DNA of 64,000 nt from Anoplopoma fimbria (taxonomy: Eukaryota > Chordata > Actinopteri > Perciformes > Anoplopomatidae), in NCBI RefSeq assembly GCF_027596085.1, contig NC_072460.1, positions 1,562,151-1,626,150 of the forward strand. Direction: 5' to 3'. Made by a program: the position numbers and the translations under genes. Of the stretch, positions 1-9,597 are shown piece by piece (the stretch's first letter is position 1; every line of letters begins with the position of its first letter). Below the pieces are notes generated by a model, which saw only the letters and a program-made list of their open reading frames with translations, did not search any database and was not told the origin of the DNA.

Positions 1-66
1 GTGGCGCAGCGGAAGCGTGCTGGGCCCATAACCCAGAGGTCGATGGATCGAAACCATCCTCTGCTA
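1..66 (+). tRNA. trnam-cau: Initiator tRNA-Met(CAT), cut by window edge
   Basis: Lacks only the first six bases, which lie outside the window. The rest matches the other copies. T5 at 72-76. Confidence 0.85.
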
Positions 67-238
67 GGTTATTTTTACCACATACTGTGCCATCTCCTCC
101 ACTGCAATCTAACTGACACAGTGTATGGGATTTAAACAAAAATTGTAGTCACTCTGAATTGGCTTCTTTCTATTGTCTGTGTTGTCTGTCCTCTAAAAAT
201 AGGAATCGTGGGTTTGAATCCCATGCAAGGCAACTGAC

Positions 239-310
239 AGCAGAGTGGCGCAGCGGAAGCGTGCTGGGCCCATAACCCAGAGGTCGATGGATCGAAACCA
301 TCCTCTGCTA
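239..310 (+). tRNA. trnam-cau: Initiator tRNA-Met(CAT)
   Basis: 72-nt reference copy. The acceptor AGCAGAG pairs with CTCTGCT and A is the discriminator. The anticodon stem is CTGGG/CCCAG (the initiator GGG:CCC hallmark), the loop is CCCATAA with C33, and the T loop is ATCGAAA with A54 and A60. It is identical in pattern to the vertebrate initiator. Solo copy after a decayed Arg 3' half; T5 at 316-320. Confidence 0.97.
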
Positions 311-590
311 GGTTATTTTTACCACATACTGTGCCATCTCCACAACTGCAATCTAACTGACACAGTGTATGGGATTTAAACAAAAATTGTAGTCACTCTG
401 AATTGGCTCCTTTCTATTGTCTGTGTTGTCTGTCCTCTAAAGCTAGGAATCGTGGGTTTGAATCCCATGCAGGGCGATTGACAGTAGAGTGGCGCAGCGG
501 AATATCATTCATTGTATGTCAGTCCACACAAAAGATTTGAGGAACAACAGTCCGTCATGAAAGCAAAGACTCTTTGAATCAACAAATACA

Positions 591-663
591 GCCCCAGTGG
601 CCTAATGGACAAGGCACTGGCCTCCTAAGCCAGGGATTGTGGGTTCAAGTCCCATCTGGGGTG
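591..663 (+). tRNA. trnar-ccu: tRNA-Arg(CCT)
   Basis: 73-nt reference copy. The acceptor GCCCCAG pairs with CTGGGGT through a G1:U72 wobble, as in the mammalian gene. The anticodon stem is CTGGC/GCCAG, the loop is CTCCTAA, and the T loop TTCAAGT has A57 where G is usual. No T run follows before the iMet that starts 6 nt downstream. Confidence 0.96.
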
Positions 664-669
664 ATAAAC

Positions 670-741
670 AGCAGAGTGGCGCAGCGGAAGCGTGCTGGGC
701 CCATAACCCAGAGGTCGATGGATCGAAACCATCCTCTGCTA
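670..741 (+). tRNA. trnam-cau: Initiator tRNA-Met(CAT), paired with Arg 591-663
   Basis: Canonical 72-nt copy, 6 nt after Arg. Shared terminator T5 at 747-751. Confidence 0.97.
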
Positions 742-915
742 GGTTATTTTTACCACATACTGTGCCATCTCCTCCACTGCAATCTAACTGACACAGTGTA
801 TGGGATTTAAACAAAAATTGTAGTCACTCTGAATTGGCTTCTTTCTATTGTCTGTGTTGTGTCTGTCCTCTAAAAATAGGAATCGTGGGTTTGAATCCCA
901 TGCAAGGCAACTGAC

Positions 916-987
916 AGCAGAGTGGCGCAGCGGAAGCGTGCTGGGCCCATAACCCAGAGGTCGATGGATCGAAACCATCCTCTGCTA
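916..987 (+). tRNA. trnam-cau: Initiator tRNA-Met(CAT), solo copy
   Basis: Canonical gene body. The 3' flank starts CGTTATTTTT instead of GGTTATTTTT, so the T5 at 993-997 is kept. Confidence 0.96.
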
Positions 988-1267
988 CGTTATTTTTACC
1001 ACATACTGTGCCATCTCCACAACTGCAATCTAACTGACACAGTGTATGGGATTTAAACAAAAATTGTAGTCACTCTGAATTGGCTCCTTTCTATTGTCTG
1101 TGTTGTCTGTCCTCTAAAGCTAGGAATCGTGGGTTTGAATCCCATGCAGGGCGATTGACAGTAGAGTGGCGCAGCGGAATATCATTCATTGTATGTCAGT
1201 CCACACAAAAGATTTGAGGAACAACAGTCCGTCATGAAAGCAAAGACTCTTTGAATCAACAAATACA

Positions 1268-1340
1268 GCCCCAGTGGCCTAATGGACAAGGCACTGGCCT
1301 CCTAAGCCAGGGATTGTGGGTTCAAGTCCCATCTGGGGTG
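1268..1340 (+). tRNA. trnar-ccu: tRNA-Arg(CCT)
   Basis: Intact 73-nt copy at the head of a long (917-bp) unit. The linker to iMet is ATTAAC rather than ATAAAC. Confidence 0.96.
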
Positions 1341-1346
1341 ATTAAC

Positions 1347-1418
1347 AGCAGAGTGGCGCAGCGGAAGCGTGCGGAGCCCATAACCCAGAGGTCGATGGAT
1401 CGAAACCATCCTCTGCTA
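1347..1418 (+). tRNA. trnam-cau: Initiator tRNA-Met(CAT), anticodon-stem variant
   Basis: Length is normal, but the 5' strand of the anticodon stem reads CGGAG instead of CTGGG. Opposite CCCAG this leaves two mismatches and destroys the GGG:CCC initiator signature. Probably a decayed copy, although the promoter boxes are intact. Confidence 0.75.
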
Positions 1419-1590
1419 GGTTATTTTTACCACATACTGTGCCATCTCCTCCACTGCAATCTAACTGACACAGTGTATGGGATTTAAACAAAAATTGTAG
1501 TCACTCTGAATTGGCTTCTTTCTATTGTCTGTGTTGTCTGTCCTCTAAAAATAGGAATCGTGGGTTTGAATCCCATGCAAGGCAACTGAC

Positions 1591-1662
1591 AGCAGAGTGG
1601 CGCAGCGGAAGCGTGCTGGGCCCATAACCCAGAGGTCGATGGATCGAAACCATCCTCTGCTA
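1591..1662 (+). tRNA. trnam-cau: Initiator tRNA-Met(CAT), solo copy
   Basis: Canonical copy. This is the extra monomer of the long unit and is followed by a type-A spacer. Confidence 0.96.
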
Positions 1663-1834
1663 GGTTATTTTTACCACATACTGTGCCATCTCCTCCACTG
1701 CAATCTAACTGACACAGTGTATGGGATTTAAACAAAAATTGTAGTCACTCTGAATTGGCTTCTTTCTATTGTCTGTGTTGTCTGTCCTCTAAAAATAGGA
1801 ATCGTGGGTTTGAATCCCATGCAAGGCAACTGAC

Positions 1835-1904
1835 AGCAGAGTGGCGCAGCGGAAGCGTGCTGGGCCCATAACAGAGGTCGATGGATCGAAACCATCCTCT
1901 GCTA
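1835..1904 (+). pseudogene. Initiator tRNA-Met with 2-nt deletion
   Basis: 70 nt. Two C residues are missing from the 3' strand of the anticodon stem (CATAACAGAGG where other copies have CATAACCCAGAGG), so the stem cannot form properly. Confidence 0.85.
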
Positions 1905-2184
1905 GGTTATTTTTACCACATACTGTGCCATCTCCACAACTGCAATCTAACTGACACAGTGTATGGGATTTAAACAAAAATTGTAGTCACTCTGAATTGG
2001 CTCCTTTCTATTGTCTGTGTTGTCTGTCCTCTAAAGCTAGGAATCGTGGGTTTGAATCCCATGCAGGGCGATTGACAGTAGAGTGGCGCAGCGGAATATC
2101 ATTCATTGTATGTCAGTCCACACAAAAGATTTGAGGAACAACAGTCCGTCATGAAAGCAAAGACTCTTTGAATCAACAAATACA

Positions 2185-2257
2185 GCCCCAGTGGCCTAAT
2201 GGACAAGGCACTGGCCTCCTAAGCCAGGGATTGTGGGTTCAAGTCCCATCTGGGGTG
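2185..2257 (+). tRNA. trnar-ccu: tRNA-Arg(CCT)
   Basis: Intact copy, 6 nt before iMet. Confidence 0.96.
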
Positions 2258-2263
2258 ATAAAC

Positions 2264-2335
2264 AGCAGAGTGGCGCAGCGGAAGCGTGCTGGGCCCATAA
2301 CCCAGAGGTCGATGGATCGAAACCATCCTCTGCTA
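2264..2335 (+). tRNA. trnam-cau: Initiator tRNA-Met(CAT), paired
   Basis: Canonical; T5 at 2341-2345. Confidence 0.97.
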
Positions 2336-2507
2336 GGTTATTTTTACCACATACTGTGCCATCTCCTCCACTGCAATCTAACTGACACAGTGTATGGGAT
2401 TTAAACAAAAATTGTAGTCACTCTGAATTGGCTTCTTTCTATTGTCTGTGTTGTCTGTCCTCTAAAAATAGGAATCGTGGGTTTGAATCCCATGCAAGGC
2501 AACTGAC

Positions 2508-2579
2508 AGCAGAGTGGCGCAGCGGAAGCGTGCTGGGCCCATAACCCAGAGGTCGATGGATCGAAACCATCCTCTGCTA
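2508..2579 (+). tRNA. trnam-cau: Initiator tRNA-Met(CAT), solo copy
   Basis: Canonical; type-B spacer follows. Confidence 0.97.
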
Positions 2580-2859
2580 GGTTATTTTTACCACATACTG
2601 TGCCATCTCCACAACTGCAATCTAACTGACACAGTGTATGGGATTTAAACAAAAATTGTAGTCACTCTGAATTGGCTCCTTTCTATTGTCTGTGTTGTCT
2701 GTCCTCTAAAGCTAGGAATCGTGGGTTTGAATCCCATGCAGGGCGATTGACAGTAGAGTGGCGCAGCGGAATATCATTCATTGTATGTCAGTCCACACAA
2801 AAGATTTGAGGAACAACAGTCCGTCATGAAAGCAAAGACTCTTTGAATCAACAAATACA

Positions 2860-2932
2860 GCCCCAGTGGCCTAATGGACAAGGCACTGGCCTCCTAAGCC
2901 AGGGATTGTGGGTTCAAGTCCCATCTGGGGTG
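2860..2932 (+). tRNA. trnar-ccu: tRNA-Arg(CCT)
   Basis: Intact; heads a short 431-bp unit with only one iMet. Confidence 0.96.
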
Positions 2933-2938
2933 ATAAAC

Positions 2939-3010
2939 AGCAGAGTGGCGCAGCGGAAGCGTGCTGGGCCCATAACCCAGAGGTCGATGGATCGAAACCA
3001 TCCTCTGCTA
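2939..3010 (+). tRNA. trnam-cau: Initiator tRNA-Met(CAT), paired
   Basis: Canonical. Its spacer starts as type A ('ctcctccact', 'aaaaatag') but ends as type B, which marks an exchange point between the two monomer types. Confidence 0.97.
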
Positions 3011-3290
3011 GGTTATTTTTACCACATACTGTGCCATCTCCTCCACTGCAATCTAACTGACACAGTGTATGGGATTTAAACAAAAATTGTAGTCACTCTG
3101 AATTGGCTTCTTTCTATTGTCTGTGTTGTCTGTCCTCTAAAAATAGGAATCGTGGGTTTGAATCCCATGCAGGGCGATTGACAGTAGAGTGGCGCAGCGG
3201 AATATCATTCATTGTATGTCAGTCCACACAAAAGATTTGAGGAACAACAGTCCGTCATGAAAGCAAAGACTCTTTGAATCAACAAATACA

Positions 3291-3353
3291 GCCCCAGTGG
3301 CCTAATGGACAAGGCACTGGCCTCCTAAGCCAGGGATTGTGGGTTCAAGTCCC
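3291..3353 (+). pseudogene. tRNA-Arg(CCT), 3' acceptor arm deleted
   Basis: A 16-nt deletion removes the end of the T arm, the 3' acceptor strand and the linker, fusing the gene directly to the iMet at 3354. The A and B boxes remain, so it could still direct Pol III through the iMet, but it cannot fold as a mature Arg tRNA. Confidence 0.88.
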
Positions 3354-3425
3354 AGCAGAGTGGCGCAGCGGAAGCGTGCTGGGCCCATAACCCAGAGGTC
3401 GATGGATCGAAACCATCCTCTGCTA
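3354..3425 (+). tRNA. trnam-cau: Initiator tRNA-Met(CAT)
   Basis: Canonical gene body joined with no spacer to the truncated Arg copy. Confidence 0.95.
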
Positions 3426-3705
3426 GGTTATTTTTACCACATACTGTGCCATCTCCTCCACTGCAATCTAACTGACACAGTGTATGGGATTTAAACAAAA
3501 ATTGTAGTCACTCTGAATTGGCTTCTTTCTATTGTCTGTGTTGTCTGTCCTCTAAAGCTAGGAATCGTGGGTTTGAATCCCATGCAGGGCGATTGACAGT
3601 AGAGTGGCGCAGCGGAATATCATTCATTGTATGTCAGTCCACACAAAAGATTTGAGGAACAACAGTCCGTCATGAAAGCAAAGACTCTTTGAATCAACAA
3701 ATACA

Positions 3706-3778
3706 GCCCCAGTGGCCTAATGGACAAGGCACTGGCCTCCTAAGCCAGGGATTGTGGGTTCAAGTCCCATCTGGGGTG
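3706..3778 (+). tRNA. trnar-ccu: tRNA-Arg(CCT)
   Basis: Intact copy. Confidence 0.96.
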
Positions 3779-3784
3779 ATAAAC

Positions 3785-3856
3785 AGCAGAGTGGCGCAGC
3801 GGAAGCGTGCTGGGCCCATAACCCAGAGGTCGATGGATCGAAACCATCCTCTGCTA
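3785..3856 (+). tRNA. trnam-cau: Initiator tRNA-Met(CAT), paired
   Basis: Canonical; T5 at 3862-3866. Confidence 0.97.
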
Positions 3857-4028
3857 GGTTATTTTTACCACATACTGTGCCATCTCCTCCACTGCAATCT
3901 AACTGACACAGTGTATGGGATTTAAACAAAAATTGTAGTCACTCTGAATTGGCTTCTTTCTATTGTCTGTGTTGTCTGTCCTCTAAAAATAGGAATCGTG
4001 GGTTTGAATCCCATGCAAGGCAACTGAC

Positions 4029-4100
4029 AGCAGAGTGGCGCAGCGGAAGCGTGCTGGGCCCATAACCCAGAGGTCGATGGATCGAAACCATCCTCTGCTA
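4029..4100 (+). tRNA. trnam-cau: Initiator tRNA-Met(CAT), solo copy
   Basis: Canonical. Confidence 0.97.
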
Positions 4101-4380
4101 GGTTATTTTTACCACATACTGTGCCATCTCCACAACTGCAATCTAACTGACACAGTGTATGGGATTTAAACAAAAATTGTAGTCACTCTGAATTGGCTCC
4201 TTTCTATTGTCTGTGTTGTCTGTCCTCTAAAGCTAGGAATCGTGGGTTTGAATCCCATGCAGGGCGATTGACAGTAGAGTGGCGCAGCGGAATATCATTC
4301 ATTGTATGTCAGTCCACACAAAAGATTTGAGGAACAACAGTCCGTCATGAAAGCAAAGACTCTTTGAATCAACAAATACA

Positions 4381-4453
4381 GCCCCAGTGGCCTAATGGAC
4401 AAGGCACTGGCCTCCTAAGCCAGGGATTGTGGGTTCAAGTCCCATCTGGGGTG
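4381..4453 (+). tRNA. trnar-ccu: tRNA-Arg(CCT)
   Basis: Intact copy in a 675-bp unit. Confidence 0.96.
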
Positions 4454-4459
4454 ATAAAC

Positions 4460-4531
4460 AGCAGAGTGGCGCAGCGGAAGCGTGCTGGGCCCATAACCCA
4501 GAGGTCGATGGATCGAAACCATCCTCTGCTA
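4460..4531 (+). tRNA. trnam-cau: Initiator tRNA-Met(CAT), paired
   Basis: Canonical. Confidence 0.97.
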
Positions 4532-4703
4532 GGTTATTTTTACCACATACTGTGCCATCTCCTCCACTGCAATCTAACTGACACAGTGTATGGGATTTAA
4601 ACAAAAATTGTAGTCACTCTGAATTGGCTTCTTTCTATTGTCTGTGTTGTCTGTCCTCTAAAAATAGGAATCGTGGGTTTGAATCCCATGCAAGGCAACT
4701 GAC

Positions 4704-4775
4704 AGCAGAGTGGCGCAGCGGAAGCGTGCTGGGCCCATAACCCAGAGGTCGATGGATCGAAACCATCCTCTGCTA
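4704..4775 (+). tRNA. trnam-cau: Initiator tRNA-Met(CAT), solo copy
   Basis: Canonical. Confidence 0.97.
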
Positions 4776-5055
4776 GGTTATTTTTACCACATACTGTGCC
4801 ATCTCCACAACTGCAATCTAACTGACACAGTGTATGGGATTTAAACAAAAATTGTAGTCACTCTGAATTGGCTCCTTTCTATTGTCTGTGTTGTCTGTCC
4901 TCTAAAGCTAGGAATCGTGGGTTTGAATCCCATGCAGGGCGATTGACAGTAGAGTGGCGCAGCGGAATATCATTCATTGTATGTCAGTCCACACAAAAGA
5001 TTTGAGGAACAACAGTCCGTCATGAAAGCAAAGACTCTTTGAATCAACAAATACA

Positions 5056-5128
5056 GCCCCAGTGGCCTAATGGACAAGGCACTGGCCTCCTAAGCCAGGG
5101 ATTGTGGGTTCAAGTCCCATCTGGGGTG
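5056..5128 (+). tRNA. trnar-ccu: tRNA-Arg(CCT)
   Basis: Intact; heads a 919-bp unit with three iMet copies. Confidence 0.96.
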
Positions 5129-5134
5129 ATAAAC

Positions 5135-5206
5135 AGCAGAGTGGCGCAGCGGAAGCGTGCTGGGCCCATAACCCAGAGGTCGATGGATCGAAACCATCCT
5201 CTGCTA
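5135..5206 (+). tRNA. trnam-cau: Initiator tRNA-Met(CAT), paired
   Basis: Canonical. Confidence 0.97.
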
Positions 5207-5378
5207 GGTTATTTTTACCACATACTGTGCCATCTCCTCCACTGCAATCTAACTGACACAGTGTATGGGATTTAAACAAAAATTGTAGTCACTCTGAATT
5301 GGCTTCTTTCTATTGTCTGTGTTGTCTGTCCTCTAAAAATAGGAATCGTGGGTTTGAATCCCATGCAAGGCAACTGAC

Positions 5379-5450
5379 AGCAGAGTGGCGCAGCGGAAGC
5401 GTGCTGGGCCCATAACCCAGAGGTCGATGGATCGAAACCATCCTCTGCTA
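5379..5450 (+). tRNA. trnam-cau: Initiator tRNA-Met(CAT), solo copy
   Basis: Canonical; second of three, with a type-A spacer on both sides. Confidence 0.97.
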
Positions 5451-5622
5451 GGTTATTTTTACCACATACTGTGCCATCTCCTCCACTGCAATCTAACTGA
5501 CACAGTGTATGGGATTTAAACAAAAATTGTAGTCACTCTGAATTGGCTTCTTTCTATTGTCTGTGTTGTCTGTCCTCTAAAAATAGGAATCGTGGGTTTG
5601 AATCCCATGCAAGGCAACTGAC

Positions 5623-5694
5623 AGCAGAGTGGCGCAGCGGAAGCGTGCTGGGCCCATAACCCAGAGGTCGATGGATCGAAACCATCCTCTGCTA
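5623..5694 (+). tRNA. trnam-cau: Initiator tRNA-Met(CAT), solo copy
   Basis: Canonical; third of three, followed by a type-B spacer. Confidence 0.97.
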
Positions 5695-5974
5695 GGTTAT
5701 TTTTACCACATACTGTGCCATCTCCACAACTGCAATCTAACTGACACAGTGTATGGGATTTAAACAAAAATTGTAGTCACTCTGAATTGGCTCCTTTCTA
5801 TTGTCTGTGTTGTCTGTCCTCTAAAGCTAGGAATCGTGGGTTTGAATCCCATGCAGGGCGATTGACAGTAGAGTGGCGCAGCGGAATATCATTCATTGTA
5901 TGTCAGTCCACACAAAAGATTTGAGGAACAACAGTCCGTCATGAAAGCAAAGACTCTTTGAATCAACAAATACA

Positions 5975-6047
5975 GCCCCAGTGGCCTAATGGACAAGGCA
6001 CTGGCCTCCTAAGCCAGGGATTGTGGGTTCAAGTCCCATCTGGGGTG
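5975..6047 (+). tRNA. trnar-ccu: tRNA-Arg(CCT)
   Basis: Intact copy. Confidence 0.96.
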
Positions 6048-6053
6048 ATAAAC

Positions 6054-6125
6054 AGCAGAGTGGCGCAGCGGAAGCGTGCTGGGCCCATAACCCAGAGGTC
6101 GATGGATCGAAACCATCCTCTGCTA
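6054..6125 (+). tRNA. trnam-cau: Initiator tRNA-Met(CAT), paired
   Basis: Canonical. Confidence 0.97.
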
Positions 6126-6297
6126 GGTTATTTTTACCACATACTGTGCCATCTCCTCCACTGCAATCTAACTGACACAGTGTATGGGATTTAAACAAAA
6201 ATTGTAGTCACTCTGAATTGGCTTCTTTCTATTGTCTGTGTTGTCTGTCCTCTAAAAATAGGAATCGTGGGTTTGAATCCCATGCAAGGCAACTGAC

Positions 6298-6368
6298 AGC
6301 AGAGTGGCGCAGCGGAAGCGTGCTGGGCCCATAACCCAGAGGTCGATGGATCGAACCATCCTCTGCTA
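6298..6368 (+). pseudogene. Initiator tRNA-Met with 1-nt T-loop deletion
   Basis: 71 nt. The T loop has one A fewer (ATCGAA instead of ATCGAAA), giving a six-base loop that lacks one of the conserved A58-A60 residues. It may be transcribed but is probably poorly functional. Confidence 0.7.
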
Positions 6369-6648
6369 GGTTATTTTTACCACATACTGTGCCATCTCCA
6401 CAACTGCAATCTAACTGACACAGTGTATGGGATTTAAACAAAAATTGTAGTCACTCTGAATTGGCTCCTTTCTATTGTCTGTGTTGTCTGTCCTCTAAAG
6501 CTAGGAATCGTGGGTTTGAATCCCATGCAGGGCGATTGACAGTAGAGTGGCGCAGCGGAATATCATTCATTGTATGTCAGTCCACACAAAAGATTTGAGG
6601 AACAACAGTCCGTCATGAAAGCAAAGACTCTTTGAATCAACAAATACA

Positions 6649-6721
6649 GCCCCAGTGGCCTAATGGACAAGGCACTGGCCTCCTAAGCCAGGGATTGTGG
6701 GTTCAAGTCCCATCTGGGGTG
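6649..6721 (+). tRNA. trnar-ccu: tRNA-Arg(CCT)
   Basis: Intact copy. Confidence 0.96.
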
Positions 6722-6727
6722 ATAAAC

Positions 6728-6799
6728 AGCAGAGTGGCGCAGCGGAAGCGTGCTGGGCCCATAACCCAGAGGTCGATGGATCGAAACCATCCTCTGCTA
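6728..6799 (+). tRNA. trnam-cau: Initiator tRNA-Met(CAT), paired
   Basis: Canonical. Confidence 0.97.
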
Positions 6800-6971
6800 G
6801 GTTATTTTTACCACATACTGTGCCATCTCCTCCACTGCAATCTAACTGACACAGTGTATGGGATTTAAACAAAAATTGTAGTCACTCTGAATTGGCTTCT
6901 TTCTATTGTCTGTGTTGTCTGTCCTCTAAAAATAGGAATCGTGGGTTTGAATCCCATGCAAGGCAACTGAC

Positions 6972-7043
6972 AGCAGAGTGGCGCAGCGGAAGCGTGCTGG
7001 GCCCATAACCCAGAGGTCGATGGATCGAAACCATCCTCTGCTA
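6972..7043 (+). tRNA. trnam-cau: Initiator tRNA-Met(CAT), solo copy
   Basis: Canonical. Confidence 0.97.
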
Positions 7044-7323
7044 GGTTATTTTTACCACATACTGTGCCATCTCCACAACTGCAATCTAACTGACACAGTG
7101 TATGGGATTTAAACAAAAATTGTAGTCACTCTGAATTGGCTCCTTTCTATTGTCTGTGTTGTCTGTCCTCTAAAGCTAGGAATCGTGGGTTTGAATCCCA
7201 TGCAGGGCGATTGACAGTAGAGTGGCGCAGCGGAATATCATTCATTGTATGTCAGTCCACACAAAAGATTTGAGGAACAACAGTCCGTCATGAAAGCAAA
7301 GACTCTTTGAATCAACAAATACA

Positions 7324-7396
7324 GCCCCAGTGGCCTAATGGACAAGGCACTGGCCTCCTAAGCCAGGGATTGTGGGTTCAAGTCCCATCTGGGGTG
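7324..7396 (+). tRNA. trnar-ccu: tRNA-Arg(CCT)
   Basis: Intact copy. Confidence 0.96.
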
Positions 7397-7402
7397 ATAA
7401 AC

Positions 7403-7474
7403 AGCAGAGTGGCGCAGCGGAAGCGTGCTGGGCCCATAACCCAGAGGTCGATGGATCGAAACCATCCTCTGCTA
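7403..7474 (+). tRNA. trnam-cau: Initiator tRNA-Met(CAT), paired
   Basis: Canonical. Confidence 0.97.
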
Positions 7475-7646
7475 GGTTATTTTTACCACATACTGTGCCA
7501 TCTCCTCCACTGCAATCTAACTGACACAGTGTATGGGATTTAAACAAAAATTGTAGTCACTCTGAATTGGCTTCTTTCTATTGTCTGTGTTGTCTGTCCT
7601 CTAAAAATAGGAATCGTGGGTTTGAATCCCATGCAAGGCAACTGAC

Positions 7647-7718
7647 AGCAGAGTGGCGCAGCGGAAGCGTGCTGGGCCCATAACCCAGAGGTCGATGGAT
7701 CGAAACCATCCTCTGCTA
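7647..7718 (+). tRNA. trnam-cau: Initiator tRNA-Met(CAT), solo copy
   Basis: Canonical; its spacer lacks one C ('ctctttct'). Confidence 0.97.
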
Positions 7719-7997
7719 GGTTATTTTTACCACATACTGTGCCATCTCCACAACTGCAATCTAACTGACACAGTGTATGGGATTTAAACAAAAATTGTAG
7801 TCACTCTGAATTGGCTCTTTCTATTGTCTGTGTTGTCTGTCCTCTAAAGCTAGGAATCGTGGGTTTGAATCCCATGCAGGGCGATTGACAGTAGAGTGGC
7901 GCAGCGGAATATCATTCATTGTATGTCAGTCCACACAAAAGATTTGAGGAACAACAGTCCGTCATGAAAGCAAAGACTCTTTGAATCAACAAATACA

Positions 7998-8070
7998 GCC
8001 CCAGTGGCCTAATGGACAAGGCACTGGCCTCCTAAGCCAGGGATTGTGGGTTCAAGTCCCATCTGGGGTG
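7998..8070 (+). tRNA. trnar-ccu: tRNA-Arg(CCT)
   Basis: Intact copy. Confidence 0.96.
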
Positions 8071-8076
8071 ATAAAC

Positions 8077-8148
8077 AGCAGAGTGGCGCAGCGGAAGCGT
8101 GCTGGGCCCATAACCCAGAGGTCGATGGATCGAAACCATCCTCTGCTA
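8077..8148 (+). tRNA. trnam-cau: Initiator tRNA-Met(CAT), paired
   Basis: Canonical. Confidence 0.97.
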
Positions 8149-8320
8149 GGTTATTTTTACCACATACTGTGCCATCTCCTCCACTGCAATCTAACTGACA
8201 CAGTGTATGGGATTTAAACAAAAATTGTAGTCACTCTGAATTGGCTTCTTTCTATTGTCTGTGTTGTCTGTCCTCTAAAAATAGGAATCGTGGGTTTGAA
8301 TCCCATGCAAGGCAACTGAC

Positions 8321-8389
8321 AGCAGAGTGGCGCAGCGGAAGCGTGCTGGCATAACCCAGAGGTCGATGGATCGAAACCATCCTCTGCTA
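8321..8389 (+). pseudogene. Initiator tRNA-Met with 3-nt anticodon-arm deletion
   Basis: 69 nt. GTGCTGGCATAACCC replaces GTGCTGGGCCCATAACCC, so three bases at the junction of stem and anticodon loop are gone. Non-functional as a tRNA. Confidence 0.85.
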
Positions 8390-8669
8390 GGTTATTTTTA
8401 CCACATACTGTGCCATCTCCACAACTGCAATCTAACTGACACAGTGTATGGGATTTAAACAAAAATTGTAGTCACTCTGAATTGGCTCCTTTCTATTGTC
8501 TGTGTTGTCTGTCCTCTAAAGCTAGGAATCGTGGGTTTGAATCCCATGCAGGGCGATTGACAGTAGAGTGGCGCAGCGGAATATCATTCATTGTATGTCA
8601 GTCCACACAAAAGATTTGAGGAACAACAGTCCGTCATGAAAGCAAAGACTCTTTGAATCAACAAATACA

Positions 8670-8742
8670 GCCCCAGTGGCCTAATGGACAAGGCACTGGC
8701 CTCCTAAGCCAGGGATTGTGGGTTCAAGTCCCATCTGGGGTG
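8670..8742 (+). tRNA. trnar-ccu: tRNA-Arg(CCT)
   Basis: Intact; heads a 928-bp unit. Confidence 0.96.
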
Positions 8743-8748
8743 ATAAAC

Positions 8749-8820
8749 AGCAGAGTGGCGCAGCGGAAGCGTGCTGGGCCCATAACCCAGAGGTCGATGG
8801 ATCGAAACCATCCTCTGCTA
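8749..8820 (+). tRNA. trnam-cau: Initiator tRNA-Met(CAT), paired
   Basis: Canonical. The downstream spacer carries a short insertion near 8955-8965. Confidence 0.97.
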
Positions 8821-9002
8821 GGTTATTTTTACCACATACTGTGCCATCTCCTCCACTGCAATCTAACTGACACAGTGTATGGGATTTAAACAAAAATTGT
8901 AGTCACTCTGAATTGGCTTCTTTCTATTGTCTGTGTTGTCTGTCCTCTAAAAATAAAAATCCCAGGAATCAGTGGGTTTGAATCCCATGCAAGGCAACTG
9001 AC

Positions 9003-9075
9003 AGCAGAGTGGCGCAAGCGGAAGCGTGCTGGGCCCATAACCCAGAGGTCGATGGATCGAAACCATCCTCTGCTA
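9003..9075 (+). tRNA. trnam-cau: Initiator tRNA-Met(CAT) with 1-nt D-arm insertion
   Basis: 73 nt. An extra A interrupts the A box/D arm (GCGCAAGCGG instead of GCGCAGCGG). The rest is canonical; function uncertain. Confidence 0.65.
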
Positions 9076-9247
9076 GGTTATTTTTACCACATACTGTGCC
9101 ATCTCCTCCACTGCAATCTAACTGACACAGTGTATGGGATTTAAACAAAAATTGTAGTCACTCTGAATTGGCTTCTTTCTATTGTCTGTGTTGTCTGTCC
9201 TCTAAAAATAGGAATCGTGGGTTTGAATCCCATGCAAGGCAACTGAC

Positions 9248-9319
9248 AGCAGAGTGGCGCAGCGGAAGCGTGCTGGGCCCATAACCCAGAGGTCGATGGA
9301 TCGAAACCATCCTCTGCTA
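9248..9319 (+). tRNA. trnam-cau: Initiator tRNA-Met(CAT), solo copy
   Basis: Canonical; a 2-nt deletion lies in the spacer near 9360, outside the gene. Confidence 0.97.
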
Positions 9320-9597
9320 GGTTATTTTTACCACATACTGTGCCATCTCCACAACTGCAATAACTGACACAGTGTATGGGATTTAAACAAAAATTGTAGT
9401 CACTCTGAATTGGCTCCTTTCTATTGTCTGTGTTGTCTGTCCTCTAAAGCTAGGAATCGTGGGTTTGAATCCCATGCAGGGCGATTGACAGTAGAGTGGC
9501 GCAGCGGAATATCATTCATTGTATGTCAGTCCACACAAAAGATTTGAGGAACAACAGTCCGTCATGAAAGCAAAGACTCTTTGAATCAACAAATACA

